Shown: positions 53,902-62,336, counted from the stretch's first letter. The stretch: 64,000 nt of DNA from a candidate division FCPU426 bacterium (GCA_003136635.1 PLFD01000035.1:1151-65150), one strand, 5' to 3'. Notes: generated by a model from the letters alone, not told the origin. A program made the numbers and translations.

Positions 53902-55878
53902 TTAAACAGCGCTGATACCAGTCTCACCCGTACGGACACGAACGGCTTCGCTCGTATCGAGGACGAAGATCTTACCGTCGCCTTTGTTACCCGTATTCAA
54001 GACTTCCGTCATGACTTCAATGACGTGAGGGACATCCCACACATTCACCACAACATCCACGCGGATCTTGTCGATGAATTTGACTTTGGTCGGCGCATCA
54101 TCGGTTTTAGAGCCTCTGGTGCGGCCATAGCCCTTGACATCGGATACGGTCATCCCTTGAACCAATTCTTCTTTGTTCAAAGCATCCGCCAGGTTCTCCA
54201 GGGAATCCGGCCGAATGATGGCCGAGATCATCTTCATCCCGTGAGATTTCAAGATGGAGGTAAAGAACACGTAGAGGAACCAAACCAGGCCCCAGCCGCC
54301 CGCGATATAGAAGAATATCTTGGCTTCCAGCTGGGAATCGGCGTTACCGATGGTATAGAGGTAGATAACCCCCCAGCACATCAGCACGTTCAAAATGAGT
54401 CCGCCGAACGGAATGACGAAATGTTTGAACAAGTTAAAGTCTTTGCGTTTCTTGTAGGCGATAAAGGTCCAGATACAAACCGCGCCGTAAAGAACGAAAG
54501 TACCAAAGTTAGAGGCCAAGGTAATACCCGTCAAACCGTCCACCGATTGGCAGCCAATGGTCGCGATAATGCAGGAAACCGAGACCAGGAGCCAGATAGC
54601 GGCATGAGGCGAGCCTTTTTTCACGTGAATAAAGCCCAAGAAGTCAGGAAGTTCCCTGTCTTCAGCCATACCGGCGGTAACGCGAACGGCGGTGTTATAG
54701 CAAGCCAGGGTCGTTCCGATGACGGCGATGATGACCGTGATGGCCATACAAATCATCAAGGGGAAACCCAAGTGACCGAAGAAAGCGTCGCCCAAACGGA
54801 CAACCATGTCCCCGATCGGAGCGCTGGAAGCAGCACTCGCGGCCATACCGGTAACCACTGCGGTAGTCGCGGGAGCGGCAGCCACAGCGGCCACAGCAGC
54901 CACAGCGGGAGTAGTAGCGGTAGCGGCAACAGCCGGTACAGCGGCCACAGCGGCCACAGCCGGAACTGGAACGGTTCCCGTCAGCTTTTCGCTCACCATG
55001 AAGTTGGCTGCCCAATATTCAAACATATAGGCCAGCACGCACTGAACGATCAAAGCCACAATAATGGCTTTCGGAATATTCTTTTCCGGTTCTTTCGTTT
55101 CAGCCGATAAGGAAGTGGAGCTTTCGAAACCCACGAGAATCAAAATGGCGATCGTGGCTTGAACCAATACCCCTTGAACCGAATGGAACTTAACGATGTC
55201 AAAGCCATCGCTGAAAGCCCACGAAGTAGCGTGTTCCGGATTAATCAGGCGGTAGGCGATAGCCGCGATGCTGAATATGCCCAATGTGGTCCATTGAATA
55301 ATATTGCCCCACATGTTCATCTTCGTGGAACCGGCCACACCCTGGTAGGCGATGAGGCCCACACCGAAGGCAAATACCCAGGCGACGACCAGTTCCCATA
55401 ACATGGGCAAGGTTGCCCCGTTAAAGAACGCGCCGTAAAGGTACGAAACCATGGTTCCCATGAAGGCCACCATGACGCCGGGATATACCCAATAAAACAA
55501 ATGGGCCGCCCAGCCGGTGATCAGCTTGGCGATACGAGCCGCCGAAGCAGGACCGGGACGCTTTAATCCCTGGTCATCAATAAAGGCTTTTTCCGCGAAA
55601 TACACAGCTCCGGCAAAACCCGCTTCCGGATAAATTTTCGCCAATTCCATGTAGGACAAGGCTGTTAAAAGAGCCAATCCCAAAGCGACGAGAATGCCGC
55701 CCCACATGTCATTCGCACAGGAAGCTCCCGACGGGGTCGAAGCTGCCGCCTGTAGTTGATAGGTAATCCACAAAAACGCGCCCGGCGCGATCAGCGCCAT
55801 AGCGTTAGTAGACGCACCTTTCCAATCAAGCACCCTTTCAACCGCGGACGGCGGCGTGGGCGTAGATGACTTAGCCAT
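53902..55878 (-). CDS. APC-superfamily permease fused to a C-terminal PII signalling domain
   Basis: A 658-residue protein. Residues 1-530 form a 12-helix APC permease (SAVERVLDWKGASTNAMALI, ILVGFESSTSLSAETKEPEK, GTTLACYNTAVRVTAGMAED), the ExSxxxSAETKxP pattern being typical of amino-acid transporters. A roughly 55-residue Ala/Val-rich loop (VAAVAAVPAVAATATTPAVA) is inserted near residue 305. Residues 548-658 are a full PII domain: MKMISAIIRPDSLENLADAL, VQGMTVSDVKGYGRTRGSKT, B-loop TGNKGDGKIFVLDT, C-loop VRVRTGETGISAV. Its T-loop is about two residues shorter than GlnK and lacks Tyr-51, so it is unlikely to be uridylylated. A cytoplasmic ATP/2-oxoglutarate sensor built into the transporter is inferred. 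Sigma-54 promoter upstream, terminator downstream. Confidence 0.9.
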   Translation of the reverse strand: MAKSSTPTPPSAVERVLDWKGASTNAMALIAPGAFLWITYQLQAAASTPSGASCANDMWGGILVALGLALLTALSYMELAKIYPEAGFAGAVYFAEKAFIDDQGLKRPGPASAARIAKLITGWAAHLFYWVYPGVMVAFMGTMVSYLYGAFFNGATLPMLWELVVAWVFAFGVGLIAYQGVAGSTKMNMWGNIIQWTTLGIFSIAAIAYRLINPEHATSWAFSDGFDIVKFHSVQGVLVQATIAILILVGFESSTSLSAETKEPEKNIPKAIIVALIVQCVLAYMFEYWAANFMVSEKLTGTVPVPAVAAVAAVPAVAATATTPAVAAVAAVAAAPATTAVVTGMAASAASSAPIGDMVVRLGDAFFGHLGFPLMICMAITVIIAVIGTTLACYNTAVRVTAGMAEDRELPDFLGFIHVKKGSPHAAIWLLVSVSCIIATIGCQSVDGLTGITLASNFGTFVLYGAVCIWTFIAYKKRKDFNLFKHFVIPFGGLILNVLMCWGVIYLYTIGNADSQLEAKIFFYIAGGWGLVWFLYVFFTSILKSHGMKMISAIIRPDSLENLADALNKEELVQGMTVSDVKGYGRTRGSKTDDAPTKVKFIDKIRVDVVVNVWDVPHVIEVMTEVLNTGNKGDGKIFVLDTSEAVRVRTGETGISAV

Positions 55879-55931
55879 AATAATTCTCCTTTTTTACAGC
55901 AGATTGCTGAAATGTTTGACGAGGGTGTTAA

Positions 55932-55947
55932 AGCAAGGCTCATGCCA
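55932..55947 (-). promoter_or_regulatory. Sigma-54-type promoter of the APC-PII gene
   Basis: The minus strand reads TGGCATGAGCCTTGCT: GG-N10-GC with matching -24 and -12 elements, about 55 bases before the start codon. Confidence 0.8.
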
Positions 55948-56374
55948 TCTATAAATTTTTAGTAATAACCTAGTAAATATTTAATAAACATCGCAAATTA
56001 TTAATAAAAATCTAATAAACAAAAGATAAATTTCCGGTTCAAAAATGTAGATGTATACAAAAAATCCCACATCCAACACCAAAAACGCAATTTTCGGTTT
56101 TGAACTAAATGTTGGGGTTTTATTGATTATTGAGTTATTTAAAAGAGATGAACAACAACGATTAGATCACAAACGATGGTGGAGTACTTCAAAAAGGCGG
56201 AGGCTTTTGACGACGGATTATCCATTAAACTTATTTAAGAACGAACCCCGCCGCTTAAATAAAGTGATTTCGTCTCTTTAATAGTTTAAGAGAAGTATGG
56301 GGATCAACGTTTTCACTCCTATTTTTGGGCAAAATCAAAAATAGGGACAAACCAATAGCTCAATGGCACTTCAT
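55948..56374. other. Intergenic region upstream of the APC-PII promoter
   Basis: AT-rich, with runs of TAATAAA-like sequence near 55970-56030 that may hold enhancer-binding sites for a sigma-54 activator. An open frame at 56051-56281 (plus strand) lacks a ribosome-binding site and I do not call it. Confidence 0.45.
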
Positions 56375-56656
56375 TTAGGGAGCGTAGATTTTCATGAGTT
56401 TGTAAACGACGAGGGCCGCCAGAACTGCCACCATAATCCCCACTTTGACTAAAACCTTTTTTTTGGTCTTTTTTTTCTCACAAGCGGGGCAATAACCCAC
56501 CGTTGAATCCCGCGGATCGACGCCGTATTTGGTTCCGCACTCAGTACAGGTCGCGACCAACAAGCTTTTCGATTTGCCGCAAGAGGGACATTCGGTTTGA
56601 TTTTTTTCCAGATAGGCACCGCAAAACTTACACTTGATTCTTGAAATTTTAGCCAT
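56375..56656 (-). CDS. Zinc-ribbon membrane protein
   Basis: A 93-residue protein with paired zinc ribbons: KCKFCGAYLEKNQTECPSCG (CxxC-x11-CxxC) and CTECGTKYGVDPRDS followed by YCPACEKKK. A Lys-rich spacer precedes one C-terminal transmembrane helix (VLVKVGIMVAVLAALVVYKL). GGAGATCC precedes ATG 56656. It is 17 bases downstream of the GIY-YIG-like gene and so probably co-transcribed. No enzymatic motif; a membrane-anchored adaptor is plausible. Confidence 0.75.
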   Translation of the reverse strand: MAKISRIKCKFCGAYLEKNQTECPSCGKSKSLLVATCTECGTKYGVDPRDSTVGYCPACEKKKTKKKVLVKVGIMVAVLAALVVYKLMKIYAP

Positions 56657-56673
56657 GGAGGATCTCCTGAAAA

Positions 56674-57075
56674 TTATTTACGGCGTTTCGCCGGCTTTTT
56701 GCGCGCGGAAACTTTCGGCTTAACGCTTCTGCGTTTCTTCGGCTTCGCAGCCCGTTTGGCCCTAACCGCGGGGCCACAAGGCGGCTTTAACTTGGCCCGG
56801 AATTTTTTTTCCAAAGCCTTCCTTTGAGCCGCCGTCAAATCGGGGGTATAAAGAACGTTTACCCTCAATTCATATTTTTTTGAATTTTTAAGCCAGCATT
56901 CCCGGCGGGTACTGGTTTCAATGGCCTTGCGGACCTCTTCGGATTCCCCGATATCTAAAATGGTGTGCTTTCCCTTGAGATATTCGGTAACCAAAAATAT
57001 TCCCGGTTTATTCCTCAAATCTCCTGGAGCCTGGTAAGACCCTTCAAAGAGATAAGAATCGATTTTGACGCTCAT
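56674..57075 (-). CDS. GIY-YIG-like small protein with basic tail
   Basis: A 133-residue protein. Residues 25-75 resemble a GIY-YIG nuclease fold: PGIFLVTEYLKGKHTILDIG in place of GIYxI...YIG, then ESEEVRKAIETSTRRECWLK. The strict second-Tyr/Arg/Glu catalytic set is not clearly preserved. The last 45 residues are Lys/Arg/Ala-rich (AAKPKKRRSVKPKVSARKKP), like histone-H1-type DNA-binding tails. AAGGAG precedes ATG 57075. It sits between glnK and the zinc-ribbon gene; its relation to nitrogen control is unknown. Confidence 0.6.
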   Translation of the reverse strand: MSVKIDSYLFEGSYQAPGDLRNKPGIFLVTEYLKGKHTILDIGESEEVRKAIETSTRRECWLKNSKKYELRVNVLYTPDLTAAQRKALEKKFRAKLKPPCGPAVRAKRAAKPKKRRSVKPKVSARKKPAKRRK

Positions 57076-57239
57076 GGTAAAAACTCCTTGCCTATTTAAG
57101 AAAAGAATCTCTCCGCGTTAACGGAAAGCCTCGCGAAAACCATCTGCGCATCAACCGCCTTCGCCAATTGAATGATACAACAGGTTGCAAATCCGGTGCT
57201 TTATAAATTGAACCCATCGATAAATCTTCTATCCGAAAA

Positions 57240-57271
57240 ACAAAGGGCCAACCGGGGAGGTTGACCCTTTA
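57240..57271 (-). terminator. Rho-independent terminator of glnK
   Basis: Minus strand AAAGGGTCAACC and the GGTTGGCCCTTT arm (loop TCCCC) are followed by GTTTTTC. It lies about 40 bases after glnK. Confidence 0.87.
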
Positions 57272-57310
57272 TAGACCTGCATCAGTTTTCTGATTCCAAA
57301 TAAAAGCCGA

Positions 57311-57652
57311 TTAATCGATGGCTTTTTCTCCAGTTTCCTTCGAGCTAATACGAATCGCGTCGTCGACTTTATAAACAAATATCTTTCCATCGCCGACTTT
57401 TCCCGAGGCGCAAACGTCCAGAATTCCTTCAATCAGCTTGTCCACCAATTTGTCCGAAACCACGAGCTCTACTTTGATCTTCGGCAAAAACGGTGTTTTG
57501 TACTGCGTTCCGCGCCATTGGTGAGTCACGCCGCGCTGCTTGCCGTGTCCCACAATTTCGGTAACCGACATTCCCGGATATCCGAGGCTTTCCAGGTGCA
57601 AACGCAACGGCTCAAGATTTTCAGGCCGGATGATCGCTTCAATTTTTTTCAT
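57311..57652 (-). CDS. glnK: PII nitrogen regulatory protein (GlnK/GlnB)
   Basis: A 113-residue PII protein that senses ATP/ADP and 2-oxoglutarate and regulates AmtB and other targets. MKKIEAIIRPENLEPLRLHL starts the domain; T-loop HQWRGTQYKTPFLPK retains the uridylylation Tyr; B-loop SGKVGDGKIFVYKVDD is present; the C-loop reads ISSKETGEKAID, slightly extended. It is 63 bases downstream of amtB, from which it is separated by a small hairpin, and ends in a terminator; it is presumably co-transcribed from the amtB sigma-54 promoter. It is a separate PII from the one fused to the APC permease. Confidence 0.95.
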   Translation of the reverse strand: MKKIEAIIRPENLEPLRLHLESLGYPGMSVTEIVGHGKQRGVTHQWRGTQYKTPFLPKIKVELVVSDKLVDKLIEGILDVCASGKVGDGKIFVYKVDDAIRISSKETGEKAID

Positions 57653-57675
57653 GTGAATCCTCCTTGTAAAGTGAA

Positions 57676-57699
57676 GGGGATGGTTCTAAAACCATCCCC
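57676..57699 (-). other. Hairpin between amtB and glnK
   Basis: GGGGATGGTT and AACCATCCCC form a perfect 10-bp stem with a 4-base loop but no T run on the minus strand. It may be an mRNA-processing or stability element that sets amtB against glnK levels. Confidence 0.5.
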
Positions 57700-57715
57700 C
57701 CTAATACACTGCTGG

Positions 57716-59296
57716 CTAGTCAAGTTCCGGATAAGCTGTGCCGCCGTGTTCGTGAATGTCCATGCCTTCCAGTTCGCCTTCTTTCGAGATACGAAGGGTT
57801 CCTGTCAGGTTGACAGCGTACATCAGGATGAGAGCCACAATGAAAGTCGCTCCGCCGATGGCCGCGTTACCCTCGACCTGCGCGATGAATTGATTCCATC
57901 CGCCGCCGTAGAAAAGACCTGTTACAACTGCTCCCGCTGAATTGTCAGGACCAAGAGGACCAGGAGCGCCATATTTACCCGTGGCGAATAATCCCAAGCT
58001 CCAGGTACCCCAGATACCGCAGGCACCGTGAACCGGCCAAGCGCCTACTGGATCGTCGATGCGGATGTACTCTAAGAAGTCGGTTGCCAAGACCACAACC
58101 ACGCCCGCCACCGCGCCGAGAATGATGGCGCCCAGGGGATCAACCCAGTAGCAAGGGCAGGTGATAGCCACAAGACCGGCCAAGAAGCCGTTCACGCAGG
58201 TACCGCAATCCCAAATTTTGGCCCGAGGATAAACAAAGAAGAGGGCTGAAAGACCGCCCGCGCAAGCCGCCAAAGTCGTATTGGCTGAAATTCTGGCGCA
58301 GCCTTGGAAATCCATACCCGACAAGGTCGATCCAGGATTAAACCCGTACCAGCCGAACCAGAGGATGACACCGCCGACCGCGGCGATCGTCATATTATGA
58401 CCGGGCATCGGTCCGCCGCCGTCGCGTTTGAATTTGCGTCCCAAACGAGGGCCGAGAACAATGGCGCCCGCTAAGGCGACCATTCCGCCGATGGTATGAA
58501 CCACGGTGGAACCCGCGAAATCGTGGAACGGAGTCTTCAAGTTATTCAACCATCCATCCGGACCCCAAGCCCAGTGACCGATGATCGGATAGATAAAGCC
58601 CGAAACGCCCAAGCTATAGAGAAGATCGCCGATGAAACCCGTACGGCCGACCATGGCACCCGAAGTAACTGTCGAGCAGGTATCCGCGAAAGCAAACTGG
58701 AAAATCCAGACTGCCAACATCGGAACACCGGTCGTCAGATAGGTATCTGGCGCGCCCGTTAAGCAATAATACTGATTGCCGATCCAGCCGCTTCCCGCGC
58801 CGAACATCCAGGCAAAACCCCAAGCCCAGAATAAAAGACCGCAGAGACAGGTATCCACAATACCTTCCAACAGGACGTTAACTGTTTCCCGGGTCCGGGC
58901 AAAACCGGCTTCCAGGAACATGAACCCCGCCTGCATGAAAAACACCAGGAAGGCCGCGACCAGCGTCCACATGGTATTAATCGGATTAACATACTCCGGG
59001 TTTGGCGGAGTCGCCGCCGGAGCAGCAGCCGCTGCCGGGGCCGCCGCGGTGGCAGCTGCCGCCGCTGTAGCCGTTACCGGACTATCCTGCGCTAAAGACT
59101 TGGTGCCGAACACATAAACAGAAATCATCGTGATCAGCGCGAAAAGCACAACCAACCCGAGGGCCTTCCCGCCCAGAATCGTGAAAAAAAGTTTACGCTG
59201 TTGCGGATCACTCCATTTTTCGCGAAGCCGATTGATGAATTCCCCCCTTCCTCGAACCGGGGAAACATCACGGTTCTTTTTTGAAAAAATAGCCAT
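57716..59296 (-). CDS. amtB: Ammonium transporter with N-terminal extension
   Basis: The start is ATG 59296 with AGGAGG upstream; the longer frame (to 59458) is unsupported. The 526-residue product begins with a cytoplasmic segment and one extra helix (ALGLVVLFALITMISVYVFG) plus an Ala-rich periplasmic spacer, then the Amt fold: MQAGFMFLEAGFARTRETVN, HDFAGSTVVHTIGGMVALAG (first pore His), GFNPGSTLSGMDF, PVGAWPVHGACGIWGTWSLG (second pore His). Its C-terminus LEGMDIHEHGGTAYPELD is typical of the PII-binding tail. It moves ammonium into the cell and is expected to be plugged by GlnK. Sigma-54 promoter upstream. Confidence 0.95.
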   Translation of the reverse strand: MAIFSKKNRDVSPVRGRGEFINRLREKWSDPQQRKLFFTILGGKALGLVVLFALITMISVYVFGTKSLAQDSPVTATAAAAATAAAPAAAAAPAATPPNPEYVNPINTMWTLVAAFLVFFMQAGFMFLEAGFARTRETVNVLLEGIVDTCLCGLLFWAWGFAWMFGAGSGWIGNQYYCLTGAPDTYLTTGVPMLAVWIFQFAFADTCSTVTSGAMVGRTGFIGDLLYSLGVSGFIYPIIGHWAWGPDGWLNNLKTPFHDFAGSTVVHTIGGMVALAGAIVLGPRLGRKFKRDGGGPMPGHNMTIAAVGGVILWFGWYGFNPGSTLSGMDFQGCARISANTTLAACAGGLSALFFVYPRAKIWDCGTCVNGFLAGLVAITCPCYWVDPLGAIILGAVAGVVVVLATDFLEYIRIDDPVGAWPVHGACGIWGTWSLGLFATGKYGAPGPLGPDNSAGAVVTGLFYGGGWNQFIAQVEGNAAIGGATFIVALILMYAVNLTGTLRISKEGELEGMDIHEHGGTAYPELD

Positions 59297-59346
59297 GGAA
59301 AACCTCCTGAAGAAAATAATGGTAAAACCAACCATGTCTCCCTTAG

Positions 59347-59362
59347 AGCAAAGGGTATGCCA
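59347..59362 (-). promoter_or_regulatory. Sigma-54-type promoter of amtB-glnK
   Basis: The minus strand reads TGGCATACCCTTTGCT: GG-N10-GC, matching the other two sites in the island base for base at -24 and -12. It is about 50 bases before the amtB start. Confidence 0.82.
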
Positions 59363-59804
59363 TTTCAAACTGAGAATTTTTTCAGCGGGGGGATTCTTCG
59401 GAGCGATCCAAGGCTTACACGTCTTAAAAAACTGAAAGATAATTTCGAAATGCCGCAAAACACTGAACTGGTACGGAAAAAAAGAGATTAGTTTTCAAAC
59501 GAGCTCTTAAATAATTTTAAAATTATTTTCAACTGTCGAAAAAAAGGAGCGGTAAACCAAAAAATTTTTACTACTTCCTTACGGGTCTTGGGGCACCGAC
59601 GATTTTTTATCCAAAACACTTACTTTTAACTTACTAAATATTTACTATTTATTTACTACAACTTTTGTATGATTACCGTAAAGGTCTACATAAACGTCCA
59701 AATTTAATTGTCAATTCTCTCTATTTCCATTTGCAAATGTAAAAAGTCGTAAATAAACAATAAGATTATCGTAATTGGAAGCTGCTTAAAATCTAGTCGG
59801 TAAC
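59363..59804. other. Divergent intergenic region between amtB and the kinase
   Basis: About 440 AT-rich bases with no open frame I support. It presumably holds activator-binding (UAS) sites for the flanking sigma-54-type promoters, but I cannot identify a palindrome with confidence. Confidence 0.45.
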
Positions 59805-59820
59805 GGGCATTAACCTTGCT
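59805..59820 (+). promoter_or_regulatory. Possible sigma-54-type promoter of the kinase operon
   Basis: The plus strand reads GGGCATTAACCTTGCT: GG-N10-GC with TTGCT at -12, one base weaker at the first -24 position than the other three. It lies about 95 bases before the kinase start. Confidence 0.6.
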
Positions 59821-59915
59821 TTCAATAGGGTAATAATTCGTTTCAAACCAGCCCCTCATCAAAAAGTTTCAACGGTTGTCGCCGAAGAAACAAAACGACA
59901 AATTAGGATCAGAAA

Positions 59916-61487
59916 ATGAAAAAAAACGCGGAGGATATCTCTCCTCTTACGGTCCTTATCGACTCCCACCCCGCCAGCTCATCCGCTCTAAAAACCGTAT
60001 ATGACTGGAAATCTTATCTCTTCGCCCTCTTGGTTCTTGTCATCTGTAACGGCTCAGCTTGGATTTGCAAAGACTTTTTAGCTCTCACCAATATTCTGAT
60101 GATCTATTTAATCGGCATTCTGATTGTTGTTTTTAAGTGCGGAAAAGGTCCTTCAATCTTCGCCTGCGTCCTTGGTGTTTTAAGTTTTGATTTCTTTATG
60201 GTCCCGCCCCGGTTCGTTTTTGCCCACAGCGACACCCAATATCTCATCACACTTTTAGTCATTCTCATGATCACCCTTACGATTAGTGGGTTAATGGTAA
60301 GAATCCGTTATCAAACCGAAACCATCCAATTGAGAGAAAATCGGACTGCCGCACTCTTTACGCTCAGTTGTAAATTAGCGGCATGCCAGGAGGTTAACTC
60401 CTTGCTTGAAACCGCGGTAGAACATATCTCTCATATTATGGATTGCCGGGTAATTCTTCTGATGCCGGATCAGAATAAATTGTTGACTGTACGAGCCGGA
60501 CTGGAATCCGGATTTGTCTTAACCCCTTCGGAGCGAAAAATTGCCGATTCGGTTTATCATTCCGAAAATAGGTCCCCACAGGAAACTAAAACTTTTTCTG
60601 ACATGGACGGGTTATACCTTCCCCTGATGGTTTCAGGTAATCCTCTGGGAGTCCTGGGAGTACAACCACTTCATCAAGATTCTTTATCCTCAGAACAACA
60701 ACATTTTCTTCAGTCCCTCGCCAATCAAATCGGAGCCTCTCTGGAAAATGCCAGGCTTGCCGAGGAAAGTCAAAAATCCCGTTTACAGATTGAAACCGAA
60801 CAGTTAAGAAGCGCTCTTTTAAGTTCGGTTTCTCACGACTTGCGCACGCCTTTAGCGGTCATTACGGGTTCGGCCAGCGGTCTCTTGGAGCCCGAAAACC
60901 GTCTGAGTGCCAAAGCCCGTCAGGAACTGATTCAGGATATTTTCGATGAATCCGAACGCTTAAACCGTCTTTTAAGCAATTTGCTCGAGATGACCAAACT
61001 CAGCACTGACAAGATTCGGTTGAAAAAAGAAATTCAACCCCTGGAAGAAATTCTGGGATCTTCTCTTTTCCGCTTGGAAAAAAAGCTGGGAAATCGTCCG
61101 GTTAAAACAATGATTCCTATCAATCTTCCTATGGTTCCTTTGGATAGCATTCTGATGGAACAGGTTTTTATCAACCTGATCGAGAATGCCCTCAAATACA
61201 CTCCTCCTGATTCTCCTATTGAGATTTCAGCTTCTCAGGAAGGAACCTTTTTAAAAACCCAAATATCGGACCATGGTCCAGGCCTGGAAAAAGATGATGA
61301 AGAACATATTTTTGAAAAGTTTTATCGCGGTCTTAAAACCGGAACGCAAGGCGGGGTCGGCTTGGGACTGGCGATCTGCAAAAGCATTGTGGAAGCCCAC
61401 GGCGGCAAAATATGGGCCGAAACCCGACGGGATGGCGGCGCTTCTTTTTATTTCACCCTCCCTTTAACGACAAAGACGGAATCATGA
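59916..61487 (+). CDS. KdpD-like sensor histidine kinase (short form)
   Basis: A 523-residue kinase. Four helices of the DUF4118 KdpD membrane domain (YLFALLVLVICNGSAWICKD, LTNILMIYLIGILIVVFKCG, FDFFMVPPRFVFAHSDTQYL) are followed by a GAF domain (about 145-285: LGVLGVQPLHQDSLSSEQQH), a HisKA site with SVSHDLRTPLAVITGSAS (His near residue 308) and a HATPase domain (FINLIENALKYTPPDSPIEI, DHGPGLEKDDEEHIFEKFYR, GGVGLGLAICKSIVEAHGGK). The N-terminal KdpD cytoplasmic and USP domains are absent, so it is the truncated type common outside classical kdpFABC operons. It is 18 bases upstream of the response regulator gene. Confidence 0.92.
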   Translation: MKKNAEDISPLTVLIDSHPASSSALKTVYDWKSYLFALLVLVICNGSAWICKDFLALTNILMIYLIGILIVVFKCGKGPSIFACVLGVLSFDFFMVPPRFVFAHSDTQYLITLLVILMITLTISGLMVRIRYQTETIQLRENRTAALFTLSCKLAACQEVNSLLETAVEHISHIMDCRVILLMPDQNKLLTVRAGLESGFVLTPSERKIADSVYHSENRSPQETKTFSDMDGLYLPLMVSGNPLGVLGVQPLHQDSLSSEQQHFLQSLANQIGASLENARLAEESQKSRLQIETEQLRSALLSSVSHDLRTPLAVITGSASGLLEPENRLSAKARQELIQDIFDESERLNRLLSNLLEMTKLSTDKIRLKKEIQPLEEILGSSLFRLEKKLGNRPVKTMIPINLPMVPLDSILMEQVFINLIENALKYTPPDSPIEISASQEGTFLKTQISDHGPGLEKDDEEHIFEKFYRGLKTGTQGGVGLGLAICKSIVEAHGGKIWAETRRDGGASFYFTLPLTTKTES

Positions 61488-61505
61488 CCAAAGAAAGGAT
61501 TTAAA

Positions 61506-62204
61506 ATGGCGGCAATATATCCAACAATTCTAATGATCGAGGACGAAGAACATATTCGGCGGTTTCTGAGGCATTCTCTGGAAAGCCAGGACTTCCGCTT
61601 GATTGAATCCGCAACCGGCGCGGAAGGTTTGACCTTAGCGGCTTCACATCATCCGGACGTCATCCTGCTGGATCTGGGCCTGCCGGACATGGACGGGTTG
61701 GAAGTCCTTCAGCGATGCCGGAGCTGGAATACGACGCCCATTATCATTCTTTCCGCCAGAGGCAAGGATCAGGACAAAATCCACGCTCTGGAAATCGGCG
61801 CGGACGACTATCTAACCAAACCTTTTAGCGTGGGTGAGTTAACTGCGCGCATCAAAGTGGCCCTGAGGCATTCCAACCGCCCCAACGCCGCTTCGATTGA
61901 AACCGTTTTTAAGTCGGGCAGCTTAATGGTTGATATGCAGGAACATCGAGTCACCTTAAACGATCAACCCGTTCATTTAACCCCTACCGAATTCAAATTA
62001 TTGGCCATTTTAGTCCGTAAAGCAGGCCGATTAGTGACTTGGAAGGAATTATTAGGCGATATTTGGGGACCCACTGGAGGTGATTCAACTCATTACCTTC
62101 GTATTTATATTTCTCAGCTTCGCCACAAATTGGAGGAAAACCCCGCCAGGCCTCGTTACCTCATTACCGAAGCGGGGGTAGGCTATCGCCTCAATGTTGA
62201 TTAG
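61506..62204 (+). CDS. OmpR/KdpE-family response regulator
   Basis: A 232-residue regulator. The receiver has acidic DxE-type LMIEDEEHIRRFLRHSLESQ, phospho-Asp in VILLDLGLPDMDGLEV (about residue 55), and ILSARGKDQDKIHALEIGAD, then DYLTKPFSVGELTARIKVAL. The C-terminal winged helix is complete: LTPTEFKLLAILVRKAGRLV, HYLRIYISQLRHKLEENPAR, YLITEAGVGYRLN. It is KdpE-like but kdpFABC is not adjacent; the next gene is an APC transporter, its likeliest target. Confidence 0.94.
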   Translation: MAAIYPTILMIEDEEHIRRFLRHSLESQDFRLIESATGAEGLTLAASHHPDVILLDLGLPDMDGLEVLQRCRSWNTTPIIILSARGKDQDKIHALEIGADDYLTKPFSVGELTARIKVALRHSNRPNAASIETVFKSGSLMVDMQEHRVTLNDQPVHLTPTEFKLLAILVRKAGRLVTWKELLGDIWGPTGGDSTHYLRIYISQLRHKLEENPARPRYLITEAGVGYRLNVD

Positions 62205-62336
62205 AAGACTGTAAATGATTAAAAGTCTAAAAAATCTTTACGATTAACATACTTGCTCTTACACTTTGATGTCTTAAAGTGCAGAGCATTTCCCGGAATG
62301 TTCTACATTTTAAGTTTTTGAATAGGGAGGCCGTCT

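Noticed and set aside
54025..55110. 361-residue plus-strand open frame
   Set aside because: Antisense shadow of the APC-PII fusion gene; composition is an artefact of its Ala/Val-rich codons.
56051..56281. 76-residue plus-strand frame upstream of the APC-PII promoter
   Set aside because: No ribosome-binding site and low-complexity basic product; probably chance.
59916..62204. Full kdp operon
   Set aside because: The kinase lacks the N-terminal KdpD and USP domains, and no kdpF, kdpA, kdpB or kdpC is present within the window.
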